DNA from: Lonicera japonica
Taxonomy: Eukaryota; Streptophyta; Magnoliopsida; Dipsacales; Caprifoliaceae
Assembly (NCBI GenBank): GCA_021464415.1
Contig: CM038471.1
Span: forward strand, 78,040,414-78,104,413
Direction: 5' to 3'
Length of the DNA: 64,000 nt
Of the stretch, positions 22,297-32,601 are shown piece by piece. The notes beneath the pieces are model-generated. The model had not been told where the DNA came from. It worked only from the letters and a program-made list of their open reading frames with translations, and did not search any database. Within the stretch, counting starts at the first letter, position 1; every line of letters starts with the position of its first letter. The translations under genes were made by a program, and so were the position numbers.

Positions 22297-24895
22297 ATGC
22301 AAGCAGTTCTTGACTTTTACCAAGCAGCTTCCTCACCTCCACTCGACCCCAGTCTCTCAATCAGTGACATTCGCCAGAAAATAATCACCATGTCATGTGC
22401 TGAAAATCATACAGAATTCCTCACCAAATGTCAGAACCCATTATGGAGAAACAACAAGTTTTTTGTTACTCTTCCTTTCAAGCTAAATGAGGATGTAAAC
22501 CCTACCAGAGCCTCTCATTCTGGAATGAATCCAGAACATCAAGCTCTTGCCCTAAAAGAATTACAATCCCTCAAACAGCAACAATTGATTGAGGACACAA
22601 CGTCTCCATGGGCTTGCGAAGCCTTCTATGTTAATAAACGTTCTGAGCAGATCCGAGGAAAAATGCGATTGGTAATCAATTACCAACCGTTGAACTATTT
22701 TTTGGCAAGTGATAAATTTCCCTTACCTCAGAAACATTCGCTATTCAGTCATCTCTCCAATGCCAACATCTTCTCCAAGTTTGATCTCAAAGCCGGATTT
22801 TGGCAACTTGGTATTCGCCCAGAGGATCGCCCGAAAACCGCCTTCTGTATCCCTGGTTTCCATTACCAGTGGACTGTTATGCCTTTTGGACTCAAGAATG
22901 CTCCTTCTATCTTCCAGAAAACTATGATGTCAATTTTCGAACCCATTGCTGCTAACGCTTTAATATTCATTGATGATATTCTCTTGTTTAGCTCCTCTGA
23001 AGCTGAACATTTGCAGCTGCTTCACCATTTTCATCATATTGTTCTCACCCATGGAATCATGTTATCAGAAAGAAAAATGATAATTGGAACCCCTGAGATT
23101 GATTTCTTAGGCATGCAAATCAAAGATAGCAAGATTCAACTCCAAGAGCATATCTCAAAAGATTTACAGAAGTTCCCTGACAAATTAACCACCAAAACTC
23201 AAATTCAGCAATTTCTTGGTCTGGTTAATTACATGTCTCCATTTATCCCGAAGGTTGTAACCTACACCGCTCCTTTGTCAGCTCTTCTCAAGAAGTCCCC
23301 ACCTCCATGGTCAAAAGCCCAAGCTGAAGCAGTCCAGAAGTTGAAAGCCCTTACAACTCAGCTCCCCAGATTGAAAATTCCTGTTGATGGTCAGCGCATC
23401 CTTCAGACTGATGCAAGTAACGAATTTTGGGCAGCAATTCTCCTTGAAGAAAAGAATGGTGTTAGAACTCCGTGTGGATACAAGTCAGGACGATTCAAGC
23501 AAGGTGAGATTCACTACCATAGCACCTTCAAAGAGATCCTTGCAGTCAGAAGAGGAATTGAGAAGTTCCAGTTTCACTTAATTGGATATCATTTCAAAAT
23601 AGAGATGGACATGTCATCTTTTCCTGCAATGATCCAATTTAAGAATAAGCAAATTCCTAACTCTCAATTACTTCGTTGGGCAGAATGGTTTTCCCAATGG
23701 GATTATGAAGTTAAACATCTTAAAGGCAAAAATAATGTCATAGCTGATTTCTTTTCAAGAAAACCTCCTCAGCTAAGCAAACCTTATGAGTTAAGCTTTG
23801 TATCCCACATCGCCCCTTTTGAAAAGGAACCCTTTTGCAAACCCTATAAATTCAACGAGTCCCTTCTCAGAAATTCATCAACCCTTCCTACCGTCTATAC
23901 TTTAACCCAGGTTTCTCTCTCAGATATGGCCAGTTCCTCAAATCCCTCTCCTTTCCCTCCTCCTTTCCAGTTTTCTGAAATTGATCCAAACATTGATCCG
24001 TTGAAAGCTATTCCTTATCTTCCTTACGAGCTTCAAGACAGAGTTCTCAATCGCACTCTTTGTTCTCGTGGAAAAGAACAAATTTTCAAGTATCTATGTA
24101 TATTGCTTGAAAAACATGGTCTTTGTTTCAGAGGACTTCGTCTCCATCCAGACTACCCATTCTGTTCGCTGTTCCATATCCACTATTGCTACCGTGTTCC
24201 CAAGATTGCTCTTGTCTTTCTATGGTACCTTACACAGGTCTACCATATTGGTTTTATCTTCAAAGCAGCTGATCTGCTTTTGTATCTCCAGATTGCCACT
24301 TCAGAACCTGAGATCCAGACCGCTCACCAGGAACTATATGGACTTCCTAGTTCATATAATTTTATTACCTTTTTGAAATGGTTTAAAACAGTTGACCAGT
24401 GGAAAGAAGCCTTGCAAACTCACTACCATACTTACTGTTTAATCCATTTTCATAAACCTCTCAGGACTCCCCTTCCAGACGGCTCTAACGCCACCATTGA
24501 AGCCTGGTTTACCCGCAATTTATCAAAATCTATCAAAGAACCTTATGATCTTGACTATGTTACTTTTTTAAGGAACATATGTGAATTAAATAAGGTTAAT
24601 TATGATTCGGTTCCAGATTTTGTTAAATTTTCTCACGATCCATGGCAAAGTTCTTTCGAGAATGATAACGTTGTTCTCCTGTTTGAACACTTGTACTCTT
24701 ACGCCTCTACTCACCGTTGGGATTATGGTGATCTAAGTTCAGATTCCGAAGCTTTTGTTGGAATCAGTGATAATAGCAGCGACGAAGAACCGGATGATCC
24801 AAATTTCATGGCTTTTGCCAATGAACTTGACGAGCTTTGGTACCACTTGAAGTTGAAGTGGCTTTGGTACCACTTCAAGTGCAACAAGGATCCAA
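22297..24895 (+). CDS. Endogenous pararetrovirus reverse transcriptase / RNase H with long C-terminal extension
   Basis: Frame from ATG 22297, the same frame as the two upstream viral frames; sequence between the preceding TAG and this ATG is also open. Reverse transcriptase: FDLKAGFWQLGIRPEDRPKT, MPFGLKNAPSIFQ, and the catalytic FIDD at residues 224-227. RNase H: catalytic Asp in QTDASNEFWA (about residue 371), Glu in FKEILAVRRGIEKF, Asp in FKIEMDMSSF and Asp in VIADFFSRKP. About 350 residues follow that I do not recognise, ending in an acidic Ser/Asp-rich tail. No integrase is seen, as expected for a pararetrovirus. The frame runs past 24895 into antisense capsid sequence of the - arm and stops at 24975; those last ~26 residues are a junction artefact. 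This part has no second copy. Confidence 0.85.
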
Positions 24896-24896
24896 A
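24834..24896. repeat. Short direct repeat at the tail-to-tail viral junction
   Basis: GCTTTGGTACCACTTGAAGT at 24834 recurs 27 bp later at 24861 with one change. The second copy is followed by 'gcaacaaggatccaa', and homology to the - arm begins at 24896. The local words are also partly self-complementary (CACTTGAA/TTGAAGTG). Confidence 0.7.
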
Positions 24897-27800
24897 TTTA
24901 TCCGTCTTTTTTTCTCGGAATGTCCTTTTCTTGACAAATTTGAAGTGCTTGAACTTCTTCTTCTTCTTCTTGTAGGGTTTGACAAAGTCATTTGAAGAGT
25001 GCTTGGAGGAGCGAGAAGATTTTCTAAACTTCTTTTTCTTTGCAAGGCGTTTATGCTGAGAACAATCACAACCTTCTTTATTCTTGCACTTAATTTTCCA
25101 GTGATCCTTGTTGCAGGCCTTGGAGAGCATTTTGCTTGTTTTCTCCATTTGGTCCATAAGCGTCTTTTGGTTACAAATTCTTTCAACAGAATCTGTAAGG
25201 AGCTCATAGATTCTACCCAAAGAGAGAGTTTTTAGATCAAGCTTTTGAATTTTCAACAGCTTCTCTGCTTCTGAAACAAGGGCATCTGGGAAGGACTGGA
25301 AGAAGATTTGCTTGAGGTTGGGATCATCAATTCCTCCAAGAATGTAGAATCGTTTTGACATACGATCATAATGACGTTCTAGATCAGCTTCTTGGAGTGA
25401 ACAACACTTCATTCCCATAAATTCGGCGCGTGCGATATCACCAAATTTGGACGGAGTTCCGACAAACTCATTGTAAATGGTACCGAGAAAAACATCAATA
25501 GAGGTAACTTGTTGTAGCTGAAGTTGCCTATATTCTTGGAGGGATTCGTACCAATCATACAAACGTCCAGATAAGCGTGCCAGAAAACGCTTAAACACTG
25601 ACCGTAAATCATAAAGCTCATTATCTGCAATAATCCAAGCTTTAAATTGGAAGAAACGGTCACGCCAAAACTTTGGCTTAATGTCATCAATTGTAAATCG
25701 AAGATGGTTCTCTTGGTGATGGTTTGTGGGAATAGTATTGGGTGCAGGAGCAGGAGTTGGTTGAGGATTTTCTGGTGGGTCTTCAACCATTGGCTCATTG
25801 GTTTCATTGGTAGGTTGGGTTCCTGAGGCTTGAGCGGCATACAACTGTTCAAAGGAATCAAACAAATCATCTGACTCAGTTTTAACAGGAGTATGATCAG
25901 GTAAGGTAAGAGCTCTTAGGAAAGAGGCTATTTGATTGGTTGGCTGGCTTTCATGGATTTCCATAGCAAACATATCCATAGGTTTGGTGGAAGCACCTTG
26001 GATAATATCAGTAGCATCTGATGGGTGGCGATAAGCTTCTGGATTAGAGGTTGGGGAGGTTTTTGTTGCTTGGATGGCTGGTGTGGAAGATAGAGGGCGA
26101 GAAGTTTGGAGAGGTGTTTATTCGTTAAGAACAATGCCACGAGCTTCTCTGGTAGTAGGAGAGGGTTTAGACCATTCAATTTCAGAGGGATGCTTTGCTT
26201 GGAAAGGGTAGTTTGACTTGCGAGGTTGGAAGACTTGTTTAGGAGTTGGTTTAGGCTTTGGAGGAGAAGTAGACCATGGGGGTAATCTCCTCTTGGGTGG
26301 TTCATCCCAAAGATTGAGGGAAGTAGAACGTGGGTTGGCTAAAGAATACTCTGCTGGATTAAAAGTGGATTGGACGGGCGGTTCAGTTGGATAAAAGATT
26401 GAAACATCTGGGATATCACGAGTGTTCGGAAACAAGGACTTGGGCCTTTCTTGAGAGTAAGCATAATTAATTGCTTCACTCCGCTCAATAGATTCAAGCT
26501 GAGCTAAAAGGGCTCGTTTCTCTGCTTCCTTTTCTCGGAAGAAGTTTGAAGTAGCAGCAAAATCATTGACTGTGGTGGCAACATACGTCATTTGGTCATG
26601 CAAGTTCCTGATTCTCATTTTAATATCAGCAATCATTTCAGGGATAGTGGAAAGAGAAGAAATCTTTTTATTCATCTGCTGTGTTTGCTGGGCAATTTGA
26701 GAGAGGACCTTGTTCTGGGCCATTGCATTTTCTGCTTGCCAATTCAATGCTGCTTCAGCCGCTGTAATCTTTTTTACCTGTCCATCGGAACCAATGGAAG
26801 TAGGATCCGGGATTTTCCAACGATGACTCACATGGGTTGTGAGGTTATCAAAATCTTCAGCTGGGGGAAAATTTGGTTCTGGGGAATTTGGTTCTTGAGC
26901 CATATAAAAACATGGGAGTGGTTCAGGCTGTATCTGTTTAGGTGGAGAGTAACAGGAGGGTGCCTGGCGATAAGGACGGCCAAGAGCTTTTAGAGCTTTC
27001 TGGGTGTAGGGCGAAAGACGTTGAGAAGGTGGTTGTGGTAGAGATGGGTTTTGTGGAGGCGGTGGAGGCTTGCACTCTGGGACTTCTGGGGGAGGTATAG
27101 GTTTAGGCCTGTCTCCATAAGTGACATAATAGTTAAATTTGCCACTTGGTTCACCAAGGAGATCAACCGTAGGGTCACCTGCTTGGTAACGTTCTTCTAG
27201 AAGTTCCTGAGAATTTAAGGCTTTTCCAGCCTTCTTCTTTCTGTACATCCTCAATTCTGCGGGTTCCAATTCTGCCTCAAACGCTAACTCTTCACAATCG
27301 TCACAACAACAATCATCACACGGGATATGCACCGTTGACTTGGAGAATTGATACACAGGTTTGCCATGTCGGTTAAACGACCAGATTGGCAAAGAACCAT
27401 TTTCAAGAACTGGATCTGTGGGTAACCTGCGTATTTCTTGCATCATCATGAGTTCAGTTTGAAAAGGGTTTCGCTCAGGAGAAACTGGGATATGTTTCTT
27501 ACTGAACCTCATTTCAATTTGTTTATCAGCTCTGCGAGTATAAGTTGGGTCAGTCTGCTGAAAAGACTCTGTATTGGCTTCTGCCTGGAGTTTTTCATAG
27601 GAAGTAACCCATACTTCTGGTAAAAGCGTCACAAGTTCATCACGAGTGAGCTGACGGGGAACATAACTGGCGGGTGTGAGCTCGATCGGAATCAATTGTG
27701 AGCATGAGGGCTTCTGATGTAGAGGATCCGGGAATACAGAGATCATAAGAATGATTCTGCACACGATAGACCATTTGCTGGTGGATGGTTGCTGCTGCAG

Positions 27801-28440
27801 TCCCTGGGATCATAGAGACACCAGAGATCTGAACCTGGATCTTCAAAGCAGAGCAAACATACGGGTCACTCAGAGGGATATTGAAATTAGGATACAATGT
27901 AAAAAACACTGTTCCGGCATTCAATGTGGCTTGAACATTGCCAAGGATTGCTTGCTGATAATTTGTCAACCGGGAGTCAACAAGAGCAATACGGGCAACT
28001 GCTTGTAAACCTTTGCGTCCATGAAAAGTAACAGCAAAACGGATTGCTCCGAAATGCAAGTGGGTATAACCTTGGGAGAAGGCTAACCGAGAAATATCTG
28101 CTGAGATAGGGACAGTGAAGAACTGTTCTTCATGTCCTGACTTAACAAACAAAGAATCAAAAGGAGTACACTGAACAAATTCTCGAACTGGAAGTTTTGA
28201 TTTGTCAGAGACGACTAGCTGTTTGACTCTTTTGGTGAAAGACTCAGAAGAGGGCTTCTGAAAGACATGATAGGGATTTGTAATAGCTAATTTAGTTTCG
28301 GGGATTTTTGTGTCTGGGATGTGGGTAATTTCATATAAAGACTCAATTTTATCACTACGAGAGCTATTAGACCTAAAAGACTCAGAAGGACTTATAGACT
28401 TAGAAGAAGAAGCAGACATGGACTTGGATTTGGAAAACAT
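24896..28440 (-). pseudogene. Endogenous pararetrovirus movement protein + capsid frame, - copy, truncated and broken
   Basis: Inverted, nearly identical copy of 18076-21619. Movement protein starts at 28440 (ATG) and is broken by one extra base in the GGG at 27672-27674, which shifts the frame and ends it at 27640. In the other frame the coding sequence continues through the place where the + copy has its TGA, showing movement protein and capsid joined in one frame. A TAA at 26120-26118 interrupts the capsid; the frame then reopens. Viral homology stops at 24896, just before the first Cys of the zinc knuckle, so knuckle, protease and polymerase are missing. Amino-acid differences from the + arm are few (for example SASSSKS versus SASYSKS near the N-terminus). 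Confidence 0.85.
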
Positions 28441-28694
28441 TTCTAAAAGAGATAGGCAGCATATGATAGTAAGAAGATTTGGCAATAAAATAGGCTTTCG
28501 ATAGCAGATAAACAAAACAATTTGGGGTTTTAGAATAGCAAAATTCTTAGTAGATCTGGGATCCAAAGACGACCTCTTGTTACATCAAAATCTATAATCA
28601 CATATTTGACCACAATCTGCGAGCTTTTATCGGGCATACACTCGGCTGTCCATCGCCTAAAACCCGGCGCTCAAACACATGTCCATATATATGA

Positions 28695-29038
28695 GTATAA
28701 CTTTTTGTGTAATCAAAAGATTTATACTTGTGTTCAGAAAATTAGAACGAACGTTTTCTGATACAGGAGATCCAAACAACTTATTCTGAGTGTTCTGATG
28801 TGAGAGATCCATACAAGATGGCAGTCACAGATAGTTTGTAAGCTTTTGGTCTAATTCCTCTTTACCATAGCCACCATTTATTTAATTTACTATATTTATT
28901 TATTTATTGAAGACCCCATAAGTCAGAAATCAAATATTTACTAGTTGGTCCTTCTTAAACCTCACGTTTCTAGTCTAAATAATTTATCCAAAAAATAAAA
29001 AAGTTTATAGTCTAAAAGAAGATAAAAAACAAGGCTGC
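28695..29038. other. Right flank of the viral inverted repeat
   Basis: No gene recognised. Homology to the + arm ends at 28694. The next ~130 bases could be host DNA or further viral leader absent from the left arm; the sequence alone does not decide. Confidence 0.35.
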
Positions 29039-29380
29039 AAAACAACAAGAAAAAAAATGGAGAAGATAAATATGTTTAGCACCAATTTGTTTAGTACCAA
29101 TCTCTTTTAGTATCAATGGTGCTAAATCTGTTTAGCACCAATCTGTTTTAGCAATAATGGTGCTAAATCTGTTTAGCACCATTTTGTTTTAGCAACATTG
29201 GTGCTAAATCTATTTAGCACCATTTTGTTTTAGCAACAATGGTGCTAGGCTATAGAATAACAAGAAAAAAAAATGGAGAAGATAAATATGTTTAGTACCA
29301 ATCTCTTTTGGCACTTATGGTGCTAAATCCGTTTAGCAACAATTGTGCTAAATTTGTTTAGCACCATTATAAAACAGAGA
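29039..29380. repeat. Hairpin-forming minisatellite (GGTGCTAAA / TTTAGCACC)
   Basis: About six alternations of TTTAGCACCA and its complement TGGTGCTAAA with spacers such as TTTTGTTTTAGCAACA; the fundamental period is about 55 bp. A higher-order copy of about 224 bp is visible: 'aacaagaaaaaaaatggaga' occurs at about 29044 and again at about 29268, followed each time by the repeat. Confidence 0.75.
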
Positions 29381-31558
29381 ACAACAAAATTGATGAGATA
29401 AACAACCACTCAATTTATATATATGTATATATATATGGATCGACGTAGGGTTCATCAAAAAAACAAAAAAAGATGAGTTACAATCATTTTTTTTTCAAAT
29501 CCCGCTGGGTTGTCAAAATTAGTTAATTTCGATAGCAAAATGACCTCTGGTCGTCTTGATTGTTTGCGTAATTATTGTAACTTTGTCTTTCGAAAAACAT
29601 ATCCAAAAATCAGCCCAATCCAACGATTCGATCAAAATTTATATCTGTTTTACAATTGCATTTGCAGAAAGAAGAAGAAGAAGATGAGAACGGTGTTCCT
29701 CTTGGCGATACGACTGAAGGAAACTAGAAAGATTAAATCAACCACTGGTATAATGATGAAAAATTGGGAAATAGAGAAAGAAAGAGAAAAGAGATGAGAA
29801 AGAATTACCTTTTATTTAATGTAGATATGGAAGAAAGGTTCTTCCTTCAGTCAAAACTCAATACCTCTTTTTCTTTCTCATTCGTTGTGTTGTTGTCTCC
29901 AAATTCAAACGAGAATATTGTTCATGGAAAGTGTTATATGATGTTTATCTTAAGGGTATGTTGGTCCATCAACACTTATCATTTTCTTTAAAATGAATTA
30001 ATATTATGAAAATTGTCCTTATTGTAAAACAAAATTATGAAATTAGTACTACTCCTATTTATTAAATATGAGTCCGTCCTTAAAGTTATAAAATATTACG
30101 AGATAAGGCCTTATAACTTATTATCTCTAATTTTATTTATTCCAACAAATTATTCAAATTCCTTCTTTGATTTGACTCGCAAAAGGTTGGGATTGATCTT
30201 GGTACGTTCCAAATAATAAAGTAACGGAGAAAAATTGGTTGTTGCCTTGTTGGAGGTTACAAATTGGTGCGATGCATTTATTGCGCTTGTTGGAAGGTAT
30301 AAATCTGACGTGCTGCAGCAAATTATTTACAAACAAATTTTTTGATGTGTTTGTTGGAGATATTTTAACACTAATTTAACAAAGAAGCAAAGTTATATAA
30401 AAATTATATTTAAATATTTCTCATTGTATTACCAAAGCACTACATAAAAAAAAAAAGAAAAGAAGAAGGGACCACATGGGTTTGCTTAATTTATTGCCTA
30501 CTTTTATGGACCAATGGCAACCTGCACCTTAATTTCAATACACCTCACGACAACGCCGAGAGTATAATTTTTATTTATTTATTTATTTTGTATTGACCAA
30601 TTTTGCCTTTAAGGCATGCTATAACTAGCTTAAATTACATTTGTTCTCATATGTTAGTCAAACGCATCCTAATGCCATAGTTTTTATTAGAGCTTTTTTA
30701 GACTATTGTGAATTTTTTTATACTTCCTCTCTTTTATCTAATATACATAAAGGTAAGAAGGAGTTCAAGATTCAGTTACATTATTTTGAAGAAAATGAAT
30801 GGAAGGAGGTTTGAATTTCAAACAATCTTGCGACTATAAAACTTTATTAAATTGATATTATATAATTTTATTATTATTGGACATAGATTGGGTGTGTCAT
30901 TTGATTCTAGTATTGATAACTATTTTAAGATAGCAGTTTTTAATAAAACGCTAATTTTAGTCTATTCAACCAATAGTGTTACAATTAATTTGTTGTATAT
31001 CTACGATTTGGTAGGTTAATTATGTATGAAAAAAGAAATGCTACTGCTAATTTGAGAAATCTAAAAAAAGGTATCACTATTAGTTTGAAAGTTGCGTATT
31101 TGTTTTCCAATGAAGGTTTGCATTTTGCTTCCCTAAACATTTAGGGTGCATCTTTCCTAAAAAAATAAAATTTAGAGTGTGCATAGTAAAATTCAATTAT
31201 AATTTGAATTCTATAGAATTGTAATTCTTTGAATCATAATTCTATATAATTTCAAATCTCTTAAGTTTGGTTCATTTATCAGGAAGAAAAAATTATACAT
31301 AGGGATTTTGATTTAATTTCATCATGAAATCCAAAAATCATGCTTAGTTTTGGAATAATGATGTAGAACGGGAGCGGGCGGGAAGGACGAAGAACACCAT
31401 CTTCAACCTTGGCTTCTTGATTTTACAAGAATTTTTCGAGAACAAGTGAAATGCTCACAATATTTATTAATTCATAATTGGTTCGTTACAATGATATGAA
31501 ATAAGCATTATTTATAATACTAAAAATCTAAAATCCTAAACCTACTTCAAATAAAAAA
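29381..31558. other. Intergenic, nothing recognised
   Basis: Short open frames near 29510-29990 lack homology features. A Lys/Glu-rich stretch comes from GAA/AAG-rich DNA. No gene supported. Confidence 0.4.
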
Positions 31559-32593
31559 GGGTGTTTTTAAATACACCCACAAAATCAGTCTTCTCACCCC
31601 AGTGTAAGAATGCTTTCTTCTCACCCCATCAAATCTTTAAAAAATCTTGCACTTCACCTCAGCAGTGGGGTGAGTTTACTGAAATAATATAAGGACGATA
31701 AAATTTCGTCGCTAAAAGTAAAAACATTAAATAATATTAAATTTTTCATTAAGATAAAACATAATAATAAAATTTATATCGTTCTTAATAAATTTTATTA
31801 AAAATTTCATCTAAATAGTACTTCAAGATACAAAATATTAATTGTCATAAATAAGTTTTAGTAATTATATGATATTTTATATAATCTTTTCTTAAATGTT
31901 TATTATTCATATTTCAAATTTATTTACAAATTTTATTTTTATCTTTATCAAATAAGTAAATATAATACTTAATTCACCACTTCAAAAATATTAAAAGATC
32001 AATTTGTTTTTTGAAAATATATGTTATCTTTTGTGAAAAGGGAGAAAATGAATTGGAAAAATAAAACAGTTTTCATAAAAATAAATCATTTATTAACATA
32101 TTTTATTACTTTCGATTTCTATGACATATTAGACACGCGTTAACACTACCTTTCTTTAACTTTAACATTAGATAACTTAACATAAGTTTTATTGAATTTT
32201 GCTTGCATGCATGCTCAAATAAAAAGATTGAAAAAATTAAGAAAAACATCATTGAAAATGTTATTGTGCCGGTGCAAATAAAAATAAAAATAAACGTCTA
32301 GTAATCTATATAAAATTATGAGAATACTTATTATAAGCATACATTTATGAGATGTATGTAATTAAGTGAAAATAGTAGATGTTTGTTTGTTGGAAATAAT
32401 GTAATTTTTTTATTAATTTTTAATTTTTAAAACTTTAAATGGGTGAGAAGATAAATTAGTGGCGATTTTTTCAAAGTATAGAAAACGGGGTGAGAAGAAA
32501 GGGTTTTACTTTATTTTTTAGGTTAAAATTAACGTAACTTTGACTTTTAGTGAGGTGAGAAGACGGATTATGTGGGTGCATTTAAAAACACCC
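31559..32593. mobile_element. Non-autonomous DNA transposon, 1035 bp, 40-bp terminal inverted repeats
   Basis: The left end begins GGGTGTTTTTAAATACACCC and continues 'acaaaatcagtcttctcacc'; the right end in reverse complement begins GGGTGTTTTTAAATGCACCC and continues 'acataatccgtcttctcacc' (about 37 of 40 identical). It is flanked by an exact 8-bp duplication ATAAAAAA (31551-31558 and 32594-32601). That length suggests the hAT superfamily, though AT-rich duplications are easily misjudged. There is no coding frame. A related fragment lies near 33810-33890 ('gtgaggtgaggagacgaac'). Confidence 0.8.
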
Positions 32594-32601
32594 ATAAAAA
32601 A

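Larger units (their letters stand above)
17822..28694. mobile_element. Endogenous pararetrovirus (Caulimoviridae-like) in inverted-repeat arrangement
   Basis: The + arm 17822-21619 and the - arm 24896-28694 (3798 and 3799 bp) are reverse complements. In the coding comparison I see one single-base indel and only a handful of substitutions. They enclose a unique segment, 21620-24895. The + copy encodes a 30K-type movement protein, a capsid/zinc-knuckle/aspartic protease protein, and a reverse transcriptase/RNase H protein with a long C-terminal extension. The - copy stops just before the zinc knuckle. All three + frames lie in the same reading frame, separated only by single stops, which points to an ancestral polyprotein order MP-CP-AP-RT-RH as in petuvirus/florendovirus-like elements (inference from layout). 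No integrase, LTR or target duplication is seen. The non-coding viral region and a tRNA-Met primer site were not found, so the copy is incomplete. Confidence 0.88.

Noticed and set aside
24896..24975. Last ~26 residues of the RT frame (KDPNLSVFFSRN...)
   Set aside because: This is antisense capsid sequence of the - arm read across the junction, not viral polymerase.
25000..28000. Plus-strand open frames inside the - arm, and minus-strand frames inside the + arm (each about 60-130 residues)
   Set aside because: They occur as mirror pairs in both arms and are antisense shadows of the capsid and movement-protein frames.
17800..28720. Target-site duplication around the viral inverted repeat
   Set aside because: The bases left of 17822 and right of 28694 do not match convincingly, and pararetrovirus integration is not expected to give one.
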